Source: an uncultured Collinsella sp.
GTDB lineage: Bacteria > Actinomycetota > Coriobacteriia > Coriobacteriales > Coriobacteriaceae
DNA: 31,813 nucleotides
Direction: 5' to 3'
Assembly: GCA_900548515.1 (NCBI GenBank)
Contig: URKU01000011.1
Location: 1-31,813 of the forward strand
Shown here: in pieces, positions 23,082 to 31,427 of the stretch
Layout of the letters: each line of letters opens with the position of its first letter
How positions within the stretch are numbered: position 1 is the stretch's first letter
Notes under the pieces: model-generated
Told to the model about the DNA's origin: nothing
Database searches by the model: none
Seen by the model: only the letters and a program-made list of their open reading frames with translations
Position numbers and translations under genes: made by a program

Positions 23082-23819
23082 CTAAACGTTTGCTCGGTTG
23101 GTGAAGATGCCCTTTTTGGAAGTCCCCTGATCGTCGGAGCCCTTCTTCACCTTCTTACCGTCCTTGGTGTAGTAGGAGTAGTAGTACTCGCTGGTCTCGG
23201 TCTCGCAGTAGTTCATAACGGTACCAATGAGCTTGACCTTCTCGGACTTCTTAAGCTGACCGATGGCGTTGAGCGCCTCCTCGCGCTTGGTGAAATCCTC
23301 ACGCACGACAAAAAGCGCACCGTCGGTCAGACTTGCGATCTCGGCAGCATCGATGAAGGTGCCGACCGGAGGAGCGTCGAAAATGACGTACTGGAACTTG
23401 GCAGACAGCGCCTTGACCAGCTTGGCAAAGCGGTGAGAAACGATGATGTCGGCAGGATTGGGAATGTGCGGCTCGGCATCGAGGAAGTAGAAGTTCTTCT
23501 GACCCGTCTCGACAATTGCCTGGTCAATGGAGATCTGCTCGGAAAGGACCGCATAGAGTCCGCCGCGCGAACGAACGCCGAGCATATCGGAAAGAGACCT
23601 GCGGCGCATATCGGCCTCGACCAGGAGCACGGACTTGCCGCTCGTGGCGATTGCCTGAGCAAGGTTAATGGAAACCGTAGACTTGCCCTCGTTGGGAATC
23701 GAGGAGGTAACGGTGATGGTACGAATGGGGTCGTCCACGCTCGCAAAGCGGATGTTGGCCAGAAGGGTCTTGGCGGCATTCTGTACAACGAGCTTATCGG
23801 TGTTCTTTGCCTTAGCCAT
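23082..23819 (-). CDS. cpsD: CpsD/YwqD-type bacterial tyrosine kinase (BY-kinase)
   Basis: This 245-residue ATPase domain autophosphorylates on a C-terminal tyrosine cluster and regulates capsule or exopolysaccharide export. Walker A is SSIPNEGKST (39-48), Walker A' VLLVEADMRR (64-73) and Walker B FQYVIFDAPP (142-151). The tail holds a tyrosine cluster (Y212-Y214, Y216, Y217) followed by a Lys-rich end. The kinase is split from its membrane activator, CpsC, as usual in Gram-positive bacteria; the cpsC stop and the cpsD start are separate neighbours with only a two-base gap. cpsB follows. Confidence 0.94.
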   Translation of the reverse strand: MAKAKNTDKLVVQNAAKTLLANIRFASVDDPIRTITVTSSIPNEGKSTVSINLAQAIATSGKSVLLVEADMRRRSLSDMLGVRSRGGLYAVLSEQISIDQAIVETGQKNFYFLDAEPHIPNPADIIVSHRFAKLVKALSAKFQYVIFDAPPVGTFIDAAEIASLTDGALFVVREDFTKREEALNAIGQLKKSEKVKLIGTVMNYCETETSEYYYSYYTKDGKKVKKGSDDQGTSKKGIFTNRANV

Positions 23820-23821
23820 GC

Positions 23822-24478
23822 CTATTTACCACCTTTCATAGCCGGAATTCGGCCAACAACGGGAATGCCCAGGAGCTCTTCTGCCTCTTCGGCACCGCGG
23901 ATGCGGGTATTGAGCATGTCCGCCAAAACGACATAGGCAACTGCGATAAAGATACCGGCGAGGAACGCGACGGCAATATACAGCGTGCGCTTGGGGCCGC
24001 TGGGGGCTTCGGGGGTCTTGGCCTCGTCGATAACGTTGATGCTCTGGGCAGCGCCGACGTTCTGAGCGACCGTACTCACCGAGCTGGCCATGGCCTTTGC
24101 GACCTTAGCCGTCTCCTTGGCATCGGTGCCGGTAACCGAAAGCGTAATGACACGCGTGGTGGTCTCGGAGGAAACAGACACCTTGTAGTCATCCAGGTCA
24201 GCAAGGCCCAGCTCATTGGCAGCACCGCTCTTAACGCTATCGCTATCCAGCAGCGTGGCGATATCGTTGGAAAGCATCTGGCTCGCCGAGAGATCGTTGT
24301 AGCTCATCTGACCGCTATCGTCGGTCTTGGCGAGAATGTACATGCTCGTCGTCGCGGTGTAGGTGTTGTCCATCGCAACGAAGGACACGATGCCCATGGC
24401 GATCGCGCAGACCACCGGAAGGGTGATGACCAGCTTGAGGTGCTTCTTCAGCAGCTGGAACAGTTCGAGAAGGGTCAT
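23822..24478 (-). CDS. cpsC: CpsC/Wzz-type chain-length determinant and kinase activator
   Basis: This 218-residue membrane protein has an N-terminal helix (~17-35), an extracellular Wzz domain with TYTATTSMYI (~40-49), a PEAPSGPKR proline motif (~155-163) and a second helix (~165-187). The short cytoplasmic tail RGAEEAEELLGIPVVGRIP contacts and activates CpsD. It controls polysaccharide chain length. ATG 24478 follows AAAGG by eight bases. It leads the cpsC-cpsD-cpsB operon; no glycosyltransferase genes lie in this window, so the polysaccharide genes controlled by it are elsewhere. Confidence 0.92.
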   Translation of the reverse strand: MTLLELFQLLKKHLKLVITLPVVCAIAMGIVSFVAMDNTYTATTSMYILAKTDDSGQMSYNDLSASQMLSNDIATLLDSDSVKSGAANELGLADLDDYKVSVSSETTTRVITLSVTGTDAKETAKVAKAMASSVSTVAQNVGAAQSINVIDEAKTPEAPSGPKRTLYIAVAFLAGIFIAVAYVVLADMLNTRIRGAEEAEELLGIPVVGRIPAMKGGK

Positions 24479-24570
24479 GCAGCTTGCCTTTCATTTCCCC
24501 AGTTCGGATTGACAAAACTGTCCGTATGTTATCGCATCTTTTTACCGAGACCAAACTCTATACATAAGAA

Positions 24571-24584
24571 ACAGGCTCTCCTGT
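24571..24584 (-). promoter_or_regulatory. Small dyad in the cpsC promoter region
   Basis: ACAGG-CTCT-CCTGT is a perfect five-bp dyad. On the minus strand it lies between a TTTACA sequence and a TATGTATAGA stretch that could form a -35/-10 pair, about 90-110 bases before the cpsC start. The role as operator is inferred. Confidence 0.3.
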
Positions 24585-24619
24585 AAAAATGTCGGAAGCA
24601 ATCGTAAAATTGCACAACA

Positions 24620-24648
24620 ACGCCGCACCCGAAAGTCAAATGCGGCGT
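24620..24648 (-). terminator. Candidate terminator of the phoB-phoR unit
   Basis: ACGCCGCA (24620-24627) pairs with TGCGGCGT (24641-24648) around a 13-base loop. On the minus strand it is followed by TGTTGTG, a weak U-tract, 26 bases past the phoR stop. Confidence 0.6.
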
Positions 24649-24673
24649 CTACATCAATACCCATGTTGTATCG

Positions 24674-26098
24674 CTATGCGAATGGCTCGTCCTGCTGTAT
24701 GGGAAACGTCACCGTAATGGTGGTTCCCACGCCCAACTCGCTCGACAGATCGAGCGTGGCGTGATGATACAGGGCCGCATGCTTGACAATGGCAAGCCCC
24801 AGACCGGTTCCGCCGCGCGCCTTGGACCTACTCTTGTCCACGCGATAGAACCGCTCAAATACCTTGCCCTGTTCTTCAGGCGCGATACCGATTCCCGTGT
24901 CGGCGACCGCAAGGAACGGATGGCCTTCGTCGTTGGTGCCGCACTGCAGCGTAACCGTACCGCTGAGTCGATTGTAGCGGATGGCGTTGCTTGCCAGATT
25001 ATAGATGAGCTCGTCAATCAAGCGCGACACGCCCTCGATGACCACAGGCTTGGTCTCATGACTTATCGTCACATTCGCCTGACGGGCGACCTGTTCAAGA
25101 CGCTGCTCAACCGCGTAGATGGCACGCGAGAGCTCAATAGGCTCCGTGGACCCAATGGGCACCGCCTCGCCCTCAGTTGCACGCTCGGCCTCGTCCAAGT
25201 TAGACAGCGTAAGGATGTCGTTGACAAGCGCCGCCAAACGGCCCGCCTCACGATAGATGCGACCGCCAAAGTTGCGCAGGTCGTCCTCGCCCTCGACCAT
25301 GCCGTTTGCGATGAGCTCGGCATAACCCGAAATCGCCGTAAGCGGCGTCTTGAGCTCATGAGTGATATTCGCCGTGAACTCGCGGCGCATACGGTCGTTG
25401 TCCGCTAGCACCGCCATTTGGCGCTTGAGCTCCTGGCGCTGCGACTCAATACGCTCAAGCATGGGGACCATCTCGGCATAGGCGTGCTCATAGCTACGGC
25501 GTGGGTGGTCCAAATCCACCTCTTGCAAAGGCGCGATGATGGCACGGGACTCGCGGCGCGCCATAAAAAACGAGAGTACCGCACCCGCTGCCGCGATAAG
25601 CAGCATCGGCGCCACCATCGACAGCAAAATCGCCGCAACGCCAGGCTGGGCCTGCGCCAAGCGGACAACCTGGCCGTTATCAAGGGCGACGGCGCGATAC
25701 AGCATAATCTCGTCGAGCGTAGAGCTTGCGCGCTCCGCGGAACCCGAACCATTCTCAAAGGCCTCGATGACCTCGGGGCGATCGCCGTGGTTGGGCAGTG
25801 TGGAAGGCGACGCCTCGTTGTCGTAGGCAACCGATCCATCCTTGTTAATCAGCGTGATGCGCAAGTCCTCGCGATCGAGGCTACGCAAGAACGGGATGGG
25901 CTCCTGCTGCTCGTCGAGGGCGGCAGCAATGAGCTCGGTTTCCTGCGCCAGATTGGCACTCGTGGCATCCGCCAAGGTGTTTTGCACAAAGAACGCACCC
26001 AGCACCGTAAACGCCACGATAACCGCCATGGCACAGACAAAGATTGTCACAAAAACGCGGTGCGACAGCGTATGTTTTCCCTGGGGGGCGAAGACCAC
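24674..26098 (-). CDS. phoR: PhoR-like sensor histidine kinase
   Basis: This 474-residue membrane kinase has two helices (~15-38 and ~157-179) flanking a small extracellular sensor domain with SLDREDLRITLINKDGSVAYD. A cytoplasmic region follows, then the HisKA box FTANITHELKTPLTAISGY (phospho-acceptor H247) and an HATPase domain with NLASNAIRYN, DTGIGIAPEEQGKVFERFYR and GGTGLGLAIVKH. GTG 26098 is used because GGAGGAG, inside the end of phoB, lies six bases before it. The gene is three bases from phoB and coupled to it. The link to phosphate rests on the neighbouring phoB and pstB; the domain order matches the PhoR family of Gram-positive bacteria. Confidence 0.88.
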   Translation of the reverse strand: MVFAPQGKHTLSHRVFVTIFVCAMAVIVAFTVLGAFFVQNTLADATSANLAQETELIAAALDEQQEPIPFLRSLDREDLRITLINKDGSVAYDNEASPSTLPNHGDRPEVIEAFENGSGSAERASSTLDEIMLYRAVALDNGQVVRLAQAQPGVAAILLSMVAPMLLIAAAGAVLSFFMARRESRAIIAPLQEVDLDHPRRSYEHAYAEMVPMLERIESQRQELKRQMAVLADNDRMRREFTANITHELKTPLTAISGYAELIANGMVEGEDDLRNFGGRIYREAGRLAALVNDILTLSNLDEAERATEGEAVPIGSTEPIELSRAIYAVEQRLEQVARQANVTISHETKPVVIEGVSRLIDELIYNLASNAIRYNRLSGTVTLQCGTNDEGHPFLAVADTGIGIAPEEQGKVFERFYRVDKSRSKARGGTGLGLAIVKHAALYHHATLDLSSELGVGTTITVTFPIQQDEPFA

Positions 26099-26101
26099 GG
26101 G

Positions 26102-26830
26102 TTACTCCTCCGATGCGGTGGCCGCGGTGTCGTCACCTTCGGCACCATCACCAGCAGAAGGCTCGGCCAAGCGGTAGCCCACGCCGCGCACGGTCTCGAT
26201 GGCGCTGGCATGCTCGCCCAGTTTTTGGCGAAGCGTCTGCACGTGCACGTCGACGGTGCGCGAACCGCCGTCGAAGTCCCAGCCCCACACGCTCTGCAGC
26301 AACGACTCGCGGGTAAAGACCACGCCGGGCTTGTGCATGAGGTACTCGAGCAGGTCGAACTCGCGCAGGGTGAGCTTAAGCGACTCGCCGGCAACAGTCA
26401 CCTCACGATGGCTGGGCGAGAGCACGATGTCGCCCACGCTGAGCACATCGCTTGCCTGTTTGACCATGCCGCCGCGACGCAGCAGTGCGCGGCAGCGGCT
26501 GGCGAGCTCCATGAGCGAAAACGGCTTAGTCAGGTAATCGTCGGCACCGCCATCGAGCGCCATCACCTTGTCGAGCTCGGTATCCTTGGCGGTAAGCATC
26601 ATGATGGGCACCGTCGCCGTCAGGCGATCGGCACGCAGTCGACGCATAATCGCCAAGCCATCGGTATCGGGCAGCATGATGTCGAGCAGGACGGCATCGG
26701 GTACCCGTCGCGCCACGGCAGCCTTAAACTCACCGTCGCACGAAAAGCCTTCGGCCTCAATCCCCTGCTTGCGCAGCGCATAGATCGTCAAATCCCTGAT
26801 GTTGTCATCGTCCTCGACGTAATAGATCAT
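26102..26830 (-). CDS. phoB: PhoB-like OmpR-family response regulator
   Basis: This 242-residue DNA-binding protein has a receiver domain with MIYYVEDDDNIRDL, phospho-acceptor D50 (AVLLDIMLPD), switch Thr (MMLTAKD) and K102 (LTKPFS). An OmpR-type winged helix follows with LREFDLLEYL, FTRESLLQSVWGWD and VDVHVQTLRQKLG. The glycine-rich acidic tail (SAGDGAEGDDTAATASEE) is unusual. ATG 26830 is chosen because AAAGGGG lies six bases upstream; a longer frame begins at 26854. It probably activates the phosphate-starvation regulon together with its kinase, which overlaps its ribosome site. Confidence 0.9.
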   Translation of the reverse strand: MIYYVEDDDNIRDLTIYALRKQGIEAEGFSCDGEFKAAVARRVPDAVLLDIMLPDTDGLAIMRRLRADRLTATVPIMMLTAKDTELDKVMALDGGADDYLTKPFSLMELASRCRALLRRGGMVKQASDVLSVGDIVLSPSHREVTVAGESLKLTLREFDLLEYLMHKPGVVFTRESLLQSVWGWDFDGGSRTVDVHVQTLRQKLGEHASAIETVRGVGYRLAEPSAGDGAEGDDTAATASEE

Positions 26831-26894
26831 GTTGAACCCCTTTGCGGCCGGCATGACCGCATCTTAACCCTAAAGGTACCTTTACTAGATGGTA

Positions 26895-27770
26895 TCAGCC
26901 AAAACGCCCCGTCAAATAATCCGCCGTGCGCGGATCGGTCGGATTCTTGAAGAGTTGCGCGGTGGGCGCGTGCTCCACCAGCTCACCCAGCAAAAAGAAT
27001 GCGACCGAATCGGAGATACGCGCCGCCTGCTGCATATTGTGCGTAACGACCACGAGCGTGCAGGTCTCTTTGAGCTCGCAGGCCAGCTGCTCCACCACCA
27101 GCGTCGACACAGGATCGAGTGCCGAGGTCGGCTCGTCCATCAGCAGAATGTCGGGCTGCACGGCAAGTGCGCGGGCGATGCACAGGCGCTGCTGCTGTCC
27201 ACCCGAAAGACCCAGGCCCGACTCGTTGAGCTTGTCCTTGGCCTCATCCCATAGCGCAGCGCGACGAAGGGAGTCCTCGACCAGCTCATCCAGCGCAGCG
27301 CGATCGCGCACACCCATACCGCGCGGACCATACGCGACGTTGTCGTAGATGCTCATGGGAAACGGGTTGGGGCGCTGGAACACCATGCCCACGCGCTGGC
27401 GAAGGCGGCAGATGTCGTAGTCGCCCAGGATATCTTGACCATCGAGCGCAATCTTGCCCTCGATGCGGCAATCCTTGATGCCGTCGTTCATGCGGTTAAA
27501 GCAGCGCAGCAACGTGGACTTTCCGCAGCCCGAAGGCCCGATGAACGAGGTGATCTGCTTGTCGCGGATCTTGATATTCACGTCCTTGAGCGCATGGTGG
27601 TCGCCATAGAACAGGTCGAGGCCCTCGACATCGATACGCGTCGGCGAGGCGGCAAGATCCTCTGCCGTGGGGCGAGTCGCATCCCCAACCTCGCGCTCGT
27701 GCGCGGCCTCGGCCTGCGCTTCCATGAGTTCTTCAAGCTCCGTGGGCTCCACAGCCGCAGCAGCCGTCAT
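26895..27770 (-). CDS. pstB: Phosphate ABC transporter ATP-binding protein
   Basis: This 291-residue ATPase powers high-affinity phosphate uptake with PstA, PstC and PstS. It shows Walker A GPSGCGKST (78-86), the Q-loop FQRPNPFPMSIYDNVAYG typical of PstB, signature LSGGQQQR (188-195), Walker B ILLMDEP and VVTHNMQQA with the H-loop. About 45 acidic, Ala-rich residues precede the ABC domain and are longer than usual. ATG 27770 follows GGAGG by eight bases; a GTG at 27785 is rejected. The partner genes pstS, pstC, pstA and phoU are not in the window; upstream is a VanS-like kinase. It is followed by phoB-phoR, suggesting a phosphate regulon. Confidence 0.94.
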   Translation of the reverse strand: MTAAAAVEPTELEELMEAQAEAAHEREVGDATRPTAEDLAASPTRIDVEGLDLFYGDHHALKDVNIKIRDKQITSFIGPSGCGKSTLLRCFNRMNDGIKDCRIEGKIALDGQDILGDYDICRLRQRVGMVFQRPNPFPMSIYDNVAYGPRGMGVRDRAALDELVEDSLRRAALWDEAKDKLNESGLGLSGGQQQRLCIARALAVQPDILLMDEPTSALDPVSTLVVEQLACELKETCTLVVVTHNMQQAARISDSVAFFLLGELVEHAPTAQLFKNPTDPRTADYLTGRFG

Positions 27771-27825
27771 ACCGCATACCTCCACATCGATATCAATTCA
27801 GCAGTATCGATAGTAGAAATCGCGG

Positions 27826-27852
27826 CTCATATGCACGTGAGCGCATTGTCAA
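27826..27852 (-). promoter_or_regulatory. Candidate pstB promoter
   Basis: On the minus strand a perfect TTGACA (27852-27847) is followed after 15 bases by TATGAG (27831-27826), 56 bases before the pstB ATG. The spacer is short. An ATCGATA..TATCGAT dyad (about 27787-27811) lies downstream in the leader. This would make pstB independent of vanS transcription. Confidence 0.4.
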
Positions 27853-27873
27853 GTGTTTGTAAGGGCACGCTGG

Positions 27874-29112
27874 CTATGCGGCGGGCAGCTCGATGGTGAA
27901 TATCGTGTGTTCGGGCGTCGATTCACATGCAACGGTACCGCCGTGTGCCGCGATGATCTCCTTGGCAATAGCAAGGCCCAGACCGGCACCACCGCGATTG
28001 GTCGCACGCGCCGCATCCAGGCGATAGAACTTCTCAAAGATCACCTTGAGCTTAGCCGCAGGGATAGGATCGCCCTGATTGATAAAGCGAACGCGCACGC
28101 CGCCATCGTCTTGGCGCCCGGCCTCAATCGTGATAGTCGAGCCCTCATAGCTATAGGCGACGGCGTTTTTCATGATGTTGTTGAACACGCGAGCCATCTT
28201 GTCGCCATCCACGAGCACCGTCAGGTCCTCGTGGATATCAACTTGGGCTTCCTTATGCTGCTCGTTGAGGATGGGATAGAACTCGTCAGCCACCTGAGCC
28301 AGCAGCAACCCCAGATCAACATAGCCGCGCGTGAGCACGATATCGTGGAAGTCAAAGCGCGTGATATCGAAGAACTCTTCGATGAGCGCATCGAGCCGGT
28401 GCGCCTTGTCGAGAGCCACGCCCGTAAAGCGCGCACGTTGCTCAACCGGCAGCTCAGGAGCCTCTTGCAGCAGCGAAAGATAGCCCACTACGCTCGCAAG
28501 CGGGGTGCGTAGGTCATGTGCCAAGTACGTAACCAGATCGTCCTTGCGATGCGACTCGTCACGCAGAGCTTGCTGCACCTTGCGCTCACGGTCACGCACG
28601 CGGTTAAGGGCGCCCTCGACCTCCAAGAAGTCGCCGTCGATGTTGTCCCAGGTGTCGGGGTGATCGATCAGGCGATCTTGAATACGAGCAGCCAGCACAC
28701 AATCGGCATGCTGCTCGCCCTGTTCGTAGCCCTGGTAGTACAGGGCACGGCCGCACAAGAACAGCACGCACGCGGCAAGCGCCAGCACAAAGCCAAGCAT
28801 GTTGAATACAAAGCCGGCATCGAACAGCACCGGCCCTTCGATGCCGCCGAGCGCCATGGCGCCAATCGCCAACGTCATGGCCCACGCGGCGCCGCCAATC
28901 ACCACGCAGCGGCGCACGATCTCAAATCGATCGATCAGCAAAAAGCCAACAAGCAGCACCGCCAAGATTCCGACGATGTTGTCGATGCCAATCAGCAGCA
29001 GGCTCAGCAAAAAGAGCAGCACCGTTGCAAGCGCACGGTTGTCGACGACCGACCTCACGTAATCAAAGAGCCGATCGGGTACCTCGAATGCCTGCCTATC
29101 GTCTTTTGTCAT
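27874..29112 (-). CDS. VanS-like sensor histidine kinase
   Basis: This 412-residue kinase has two paired hydrophobic regions (~30-60 and ~70-122), giving about four helices and very little extracellular domain. Then come the HisKA box DLVTYLAHDLRTPLASVVGYLSLLQ (acceptor H199; only the first part of this motif matters) and DKAHRLDALIEEFFDITRFD, both close to the VanS family. The HATPase part has NNIMKNAVAYS and GGAGLGLAIAKEIIAAHGG. ATG 29112 follows GGGGAAG by five bases; a GTG two codons earlier is inside that site. It is 25 bases after vanR. No vanH, vanA or vanX genes are present, so this is better read as a cell-wall sensing system than as vancomycin resistance. Confidence 0.85.
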   Translation of the reverse strand: MTKDDRQAFEVPDRLFDYVRSVVDNRALATVLLFLLSLLLIGIDNIVGILAVLLVGFLLIDRFEIVRRCVVIGGAAWAMTLAIGAMALGGIEGPVLFDAGFVFNMLGFVLALAACVLFLCGRALYYQGYEQGEQHADCVLAARIQDRLIDHPDTWDNIDGDFLEVEGALNRVRDRERKVQQALRDESHRKDDLVTYLAHDLRTPLASVVGYLSLLQEAPELPVEQRARFTGVALDKAHRLDALIEEFFDITRFDFHDIVLTRGYVDLGLLLAQVADEFYPILNEQHKEAQVDIHEDLTVLVDGDKMARVFNNIMKNAVAYSYEGSTITIEAGRQDDGGVRVRFINQGDPIPAAKLKVIFEKFYRLDAARATNRGGAGLGLAIAKEIIAAHGGTVACESTPEHTIFTIELPAA

Positions 29113-29137
29113 ATCCACTTCCCCACCATCAAAGGCG

Positions 29138-29833
29138 TTATTCGATTATGTAGCCGACGCCCCAGACGTTTTTGATAAAGCGCGGCTTTTGTGCGTCGTC
29201 GCCGATCTTTTCGCGCAGGTGGCGAATGTGCACCATCACCGTATTGTTGGAGCCGGGCATAAAATCCTCGTTCCACACCGCACGGAACAGGTCCTCCACG
29301 GCCACCACGCTGCCGCGATGCTCGACCAGATACAGCAAGATTGAATACTCGGTGGGTGTGAGGCGTACCGGTGCACCGTCCACCGTCACGGAACGAGCGT
29401 CGCGGTTGATCTCCAAGCCGTCGAGCTGAATGGTCGGCGACTCGGCCGCCTGTGCACGGCTACCGTAGCTGGTGTAGCGGCGAAGCTGAGCGTGCACGCG
29501 CGCGATGAGCTCCAGCGGACGGAACGGCTTAACCACGTAATCGTCCGCGCCAAGCGAAAGGCCCCCGATCTTGTCTTGCTGGGCATCGCGCGCCGTCAGC
29601 ATGATCACGGGATAGGTATGGCTGGAACGGATCGTACGCAGCAGCTCAAACCCATCGATATCGGGCAGCATGACATCAAGCAGCGCCAGATCGAACTCCT
29701 GCTCCAAAATCGCCTTGGCAGCATCGGCCCCGCTATAGGCAATCTGGACATCAAAGCCCTCTTTTGTAAGGTAGATGCCAACCAAGTCGGCGATGGCCTT
29801 CTCGTCATCAACTACCAAAATGCGCTCGTTCAT
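29138..29833 (-). CDS. VanR-like OmpR-family response regulator
   Basis: This 231-residue regulator has a receiver domain with ILVVDDEKAIADLV (D9, D10), phospho-acceptor D53 (LLDVMLPDIDG), MLTARD and K102 (VVKPFRPLEL). A winged helix follows with LTPTEYSILLYLVEHRGSVV, VWNEDFMPGSNNTVMVHIRHLREKIG and the end VWGVGYIIE, in the VanR/YycF-like style. ATG 29833 follows AGAGGAG. It precedes its kinase and is divergent from dacA across a 197-base region holding a dyad, so regulation of dacA is plausible. Confidence 0.88.
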   Translation of the reverse strand: MNERILVVDDEKAIADLVGIYLTKEGFDVQIAYSGADAAKAILEQEFDLALLDVMLPDIDGFELLRTIRSSHTYPVIMLTARDAQQDKIGGLSLGADDYVVKPFRPLELIARVHAQLRRYTSYGSRAQAAESPTIQLDGLEINRDARSVTVDGAPVRLTPTEYSILLYLVEHRGSVVAVEDLFRAVWNEDFMPGSNNTVMVHIRHLREKIGDDAQKPRFIKNVWGVGYIIE

Positions 29834-29892
29834 GCGTGCTCCTCTCGCGCTCCATTATGCCTGAGGCGACGCACGCCACACACAACAAGCGT

Positions 29893-29919
29893 GGGTGATT
29901 AAGTCGGCCTTAAGCACCC
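29893..29919. promoter_or_regulatory. Dyad between divergent vanR and dacA, candidate operator
   Basis: GGGTGATTAAG (29893-29903) and CTTAAGCACCC (29909-29919) pair with one mismatch around TCGGC. It lies about 60 bases upstream of vanR and 110 bases upstream of dacA. A -10-like CATAAT for vanR (29859-29854) is nearby. A binding site for the VanR-like regulator is a reasonable guess; a simple RNA hairpin is the alternative. Confidence 0.45.
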
Positions 29920-29985
29920 TTGTGCCCGTTCGGGTGCGGATGTGGGCCAAGCGCGCACGCGATGATCGCCGACGCCGGCAAACGA

Positions 29986-29991
29986 TATACT
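29986..29991 (+). promoter_or_regulatory. dacA -10 box
   Basis: TATACT is a five-of-six match to the -10 consensus and would start transcription near 29998. This position rules out the longer reading frame that begins at 29920 and supports GTG 30031 as the start. The -35 is weak, which fits an activator-dependent promoter. Confidence 0.45.
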
Positions 29992-30030
29992 CTAGTTCCA
30001 GAAGAGACCATCCCGTCGAAAGCGAAATCC

Positions 30031-31371
30031 GTGAAGTCCCTCACCTCTTTTGCAAAGCGCTCAGCCCAGCTTGCCGCCGGCTTTGTCTGCGCTATCGCCC
30101 TTGCCGCTGGCGCGCCCACCGTCGCCGGCGCCCAAGTGCTCACGACCGACAATGTTTGCGGCAAAACCGCCGATGCGCGCGGCATCACGGCCGAAAACCT
30201 GCCCGATATCGATGCGACCAATGCCCTCGTCATGGGCAAAGACGGCACCGTCTACTATGAGCGCGGCGCCGATGAGCAGGTCAAGATTGCCTCGATCACC
30301 AAGGTCATGACCGCAATCCTAACCGTCGAGAATTGCAAGATGGACGAGAAGGTCACGGTGAGCAACGCCGCAGCCACCGTGGGTAATTCGACCGCCGGCT
30401 TGCTCGAAGGCGACGAGCTTACCGTGGAGCAGGCACTGCGCGGCCTGATGATTCCCTCGGGCAACGACGCCGCCATCGTGCTCGCCGAATATGTGGGCAA
30501 GAAAATCGACCCTAAGACCAAAGACGCCGAGGCCACCTTTGTGAAGGCTATGAACGAGCGCGCTAAGAAGCTCGGCTGCACCGGTACGCTTTTTGAAAAC
30601 CCGCATGGTCTGGACTTTGATGGGTGGGCTGGCGATATGCACTCAACCGCACACGACGTAGCGCTGATGATGCAGGAGGCCATGAAAAACGACACGATCC
30701 GCGAGGTCGTAGCGAGCGAGGATTCCTGGATCGAGGTCACGGGCGCCGACGGCACCGACCATTCGCATTCCATGGACACGCATAACTATTTGCTGGGCCA
30801 AGATGGCAACATCGGCGGCAAGACCGGCACCACCGACGATGCAGGCTATTGTTTTACGGGTGCCTACAACCGCGATGGCGACGAGATCTACACCGTTATT
30901 TTGAACTCCACCACCACCGACCAGCGCTTTACCGATACCGCAACCCTTGCCAACTGGTACTACGACCACAAGGTGACGGTCGCAATCGCCAACACGCAGG
31001 AAAAGACCGCCAACGGCAACCCGCTTATGGCGCGCATTAGTCAAACCGACTGGACGGATAAGACGATCGACGCCACGCTCGCCGATCCCACGGCGCAAGC
31101 GACCGTGTTTTCCCTTGCCGGCGAGGTGACCGAAAAGGTTAGCTACGACGATCTTTCGGGCACGGTGCATGTGGGCGACAAGGTGGGCAGCGTTACGCTC
31201 AAGCAGGACGGCACCAAGATCGCCGTCATGGACCTGGTTGCCGACGAGGAAGGCGCAGGGCCGAATCCCATTGAATGGCTGCTCGTGAAGCTCGATCGCT
31301 TGGGCCGCCGCATCGACAACCGCCCACTTGCGGCAGAGAGCGAGACCGTCGCCAAGGCTCCTGAGGTGTAG
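30031..31371 (+). CDS. dacA: D-alanyl-D-alanine carboxypeptidase, PBP5 type
   Basis: This exported penicillin-binding protein trims the terminal D-Ala of peptidoglycan pentapeptides. From GTG 30031 it has 446 residues, beginning with a classic signal peptide (MKSLTSFAKRSAQLAAG, hydrophobic core, cleavage near VAGA-Q at 34-35). The active-site motifs are S88-x-x-K91 (SITK), S143-G-N145 and K264-T-G266. A PBP5-type second domain follows (~350-415). The tail PIEWLLVKLDRLGRRIDN looks like an amphipathic membrane anchor. The GTG start is supported by the signal peptide, a GAAAG site and the promoter position; it is weaker as a ribosome site. Divergence from a VanR-like regulator suggests control by cell-wall state. 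Confidence 0.93.
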   Translation: MKSLTSFAKRSAQLAAGFVCAIALAAGAPTVAGAQVLTTDNVCGKTADARGITAENLPDIDATNALVMGKDGTVYYERGADEQVKIASITKVMTAILTVENCKMDEKVTVSNAAATVGNSTAGLLEGDELTVEQALRGLMIPSGNDAAIVLAEYVGKKIDPKTKDAEATFVKAMNERAKKLGCTGTLFENPHGLDFDGWAGDMHSTAHDVALMMQEAMKNDTIREVVASEDSWIEVTGADGTDHSHSMDTHNYLLGQDGNIGGKTGTTDDAGYCFTGAYNRDGDEIYTVILNSTTTDQRFTDTATLANWYYDHKVTVAIANTQEKTANGNPLMARISQTDWTDKTIDATLADPTAQATVFSLAGEVTEKVSYDDLSGTVHVGDKVGSVTLKQDGTKIAVMDLVADEEGAGPNPIEWLLVKLDRLGRRIDNRPLAAESETVAKAPEV

Positions 31372-31399
31372 AGCGCAAGAATAATCAGCCCACTGAAAG

Positions 31400-31427
31400 G
31401 AGGCGTCCGAAAGGATGCCTCTTTTTT
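31400..31427 (+). terminator. dacA terminator
   Basis: GAGGCGTCC-GAAA-GGATGCCTC is a nine-bp stem with a GAAA tetraloop (one G-U pair) followed by TTTTTT. It lies 28 bases past the dacA stop. It is an exemplary intrinsic terminator. Confidence 0.95.

Noticed and set aside
27874..29833. Vancomycin-resistance gene cluster
   Set aside because: Only the two-component pair resembles Van proteins; no vanH, D-Ala-D-Lac/Ser ligase, vanX or vanT is present, and the adjacent carboxypeptidase is of PBP5 type, not VanY.
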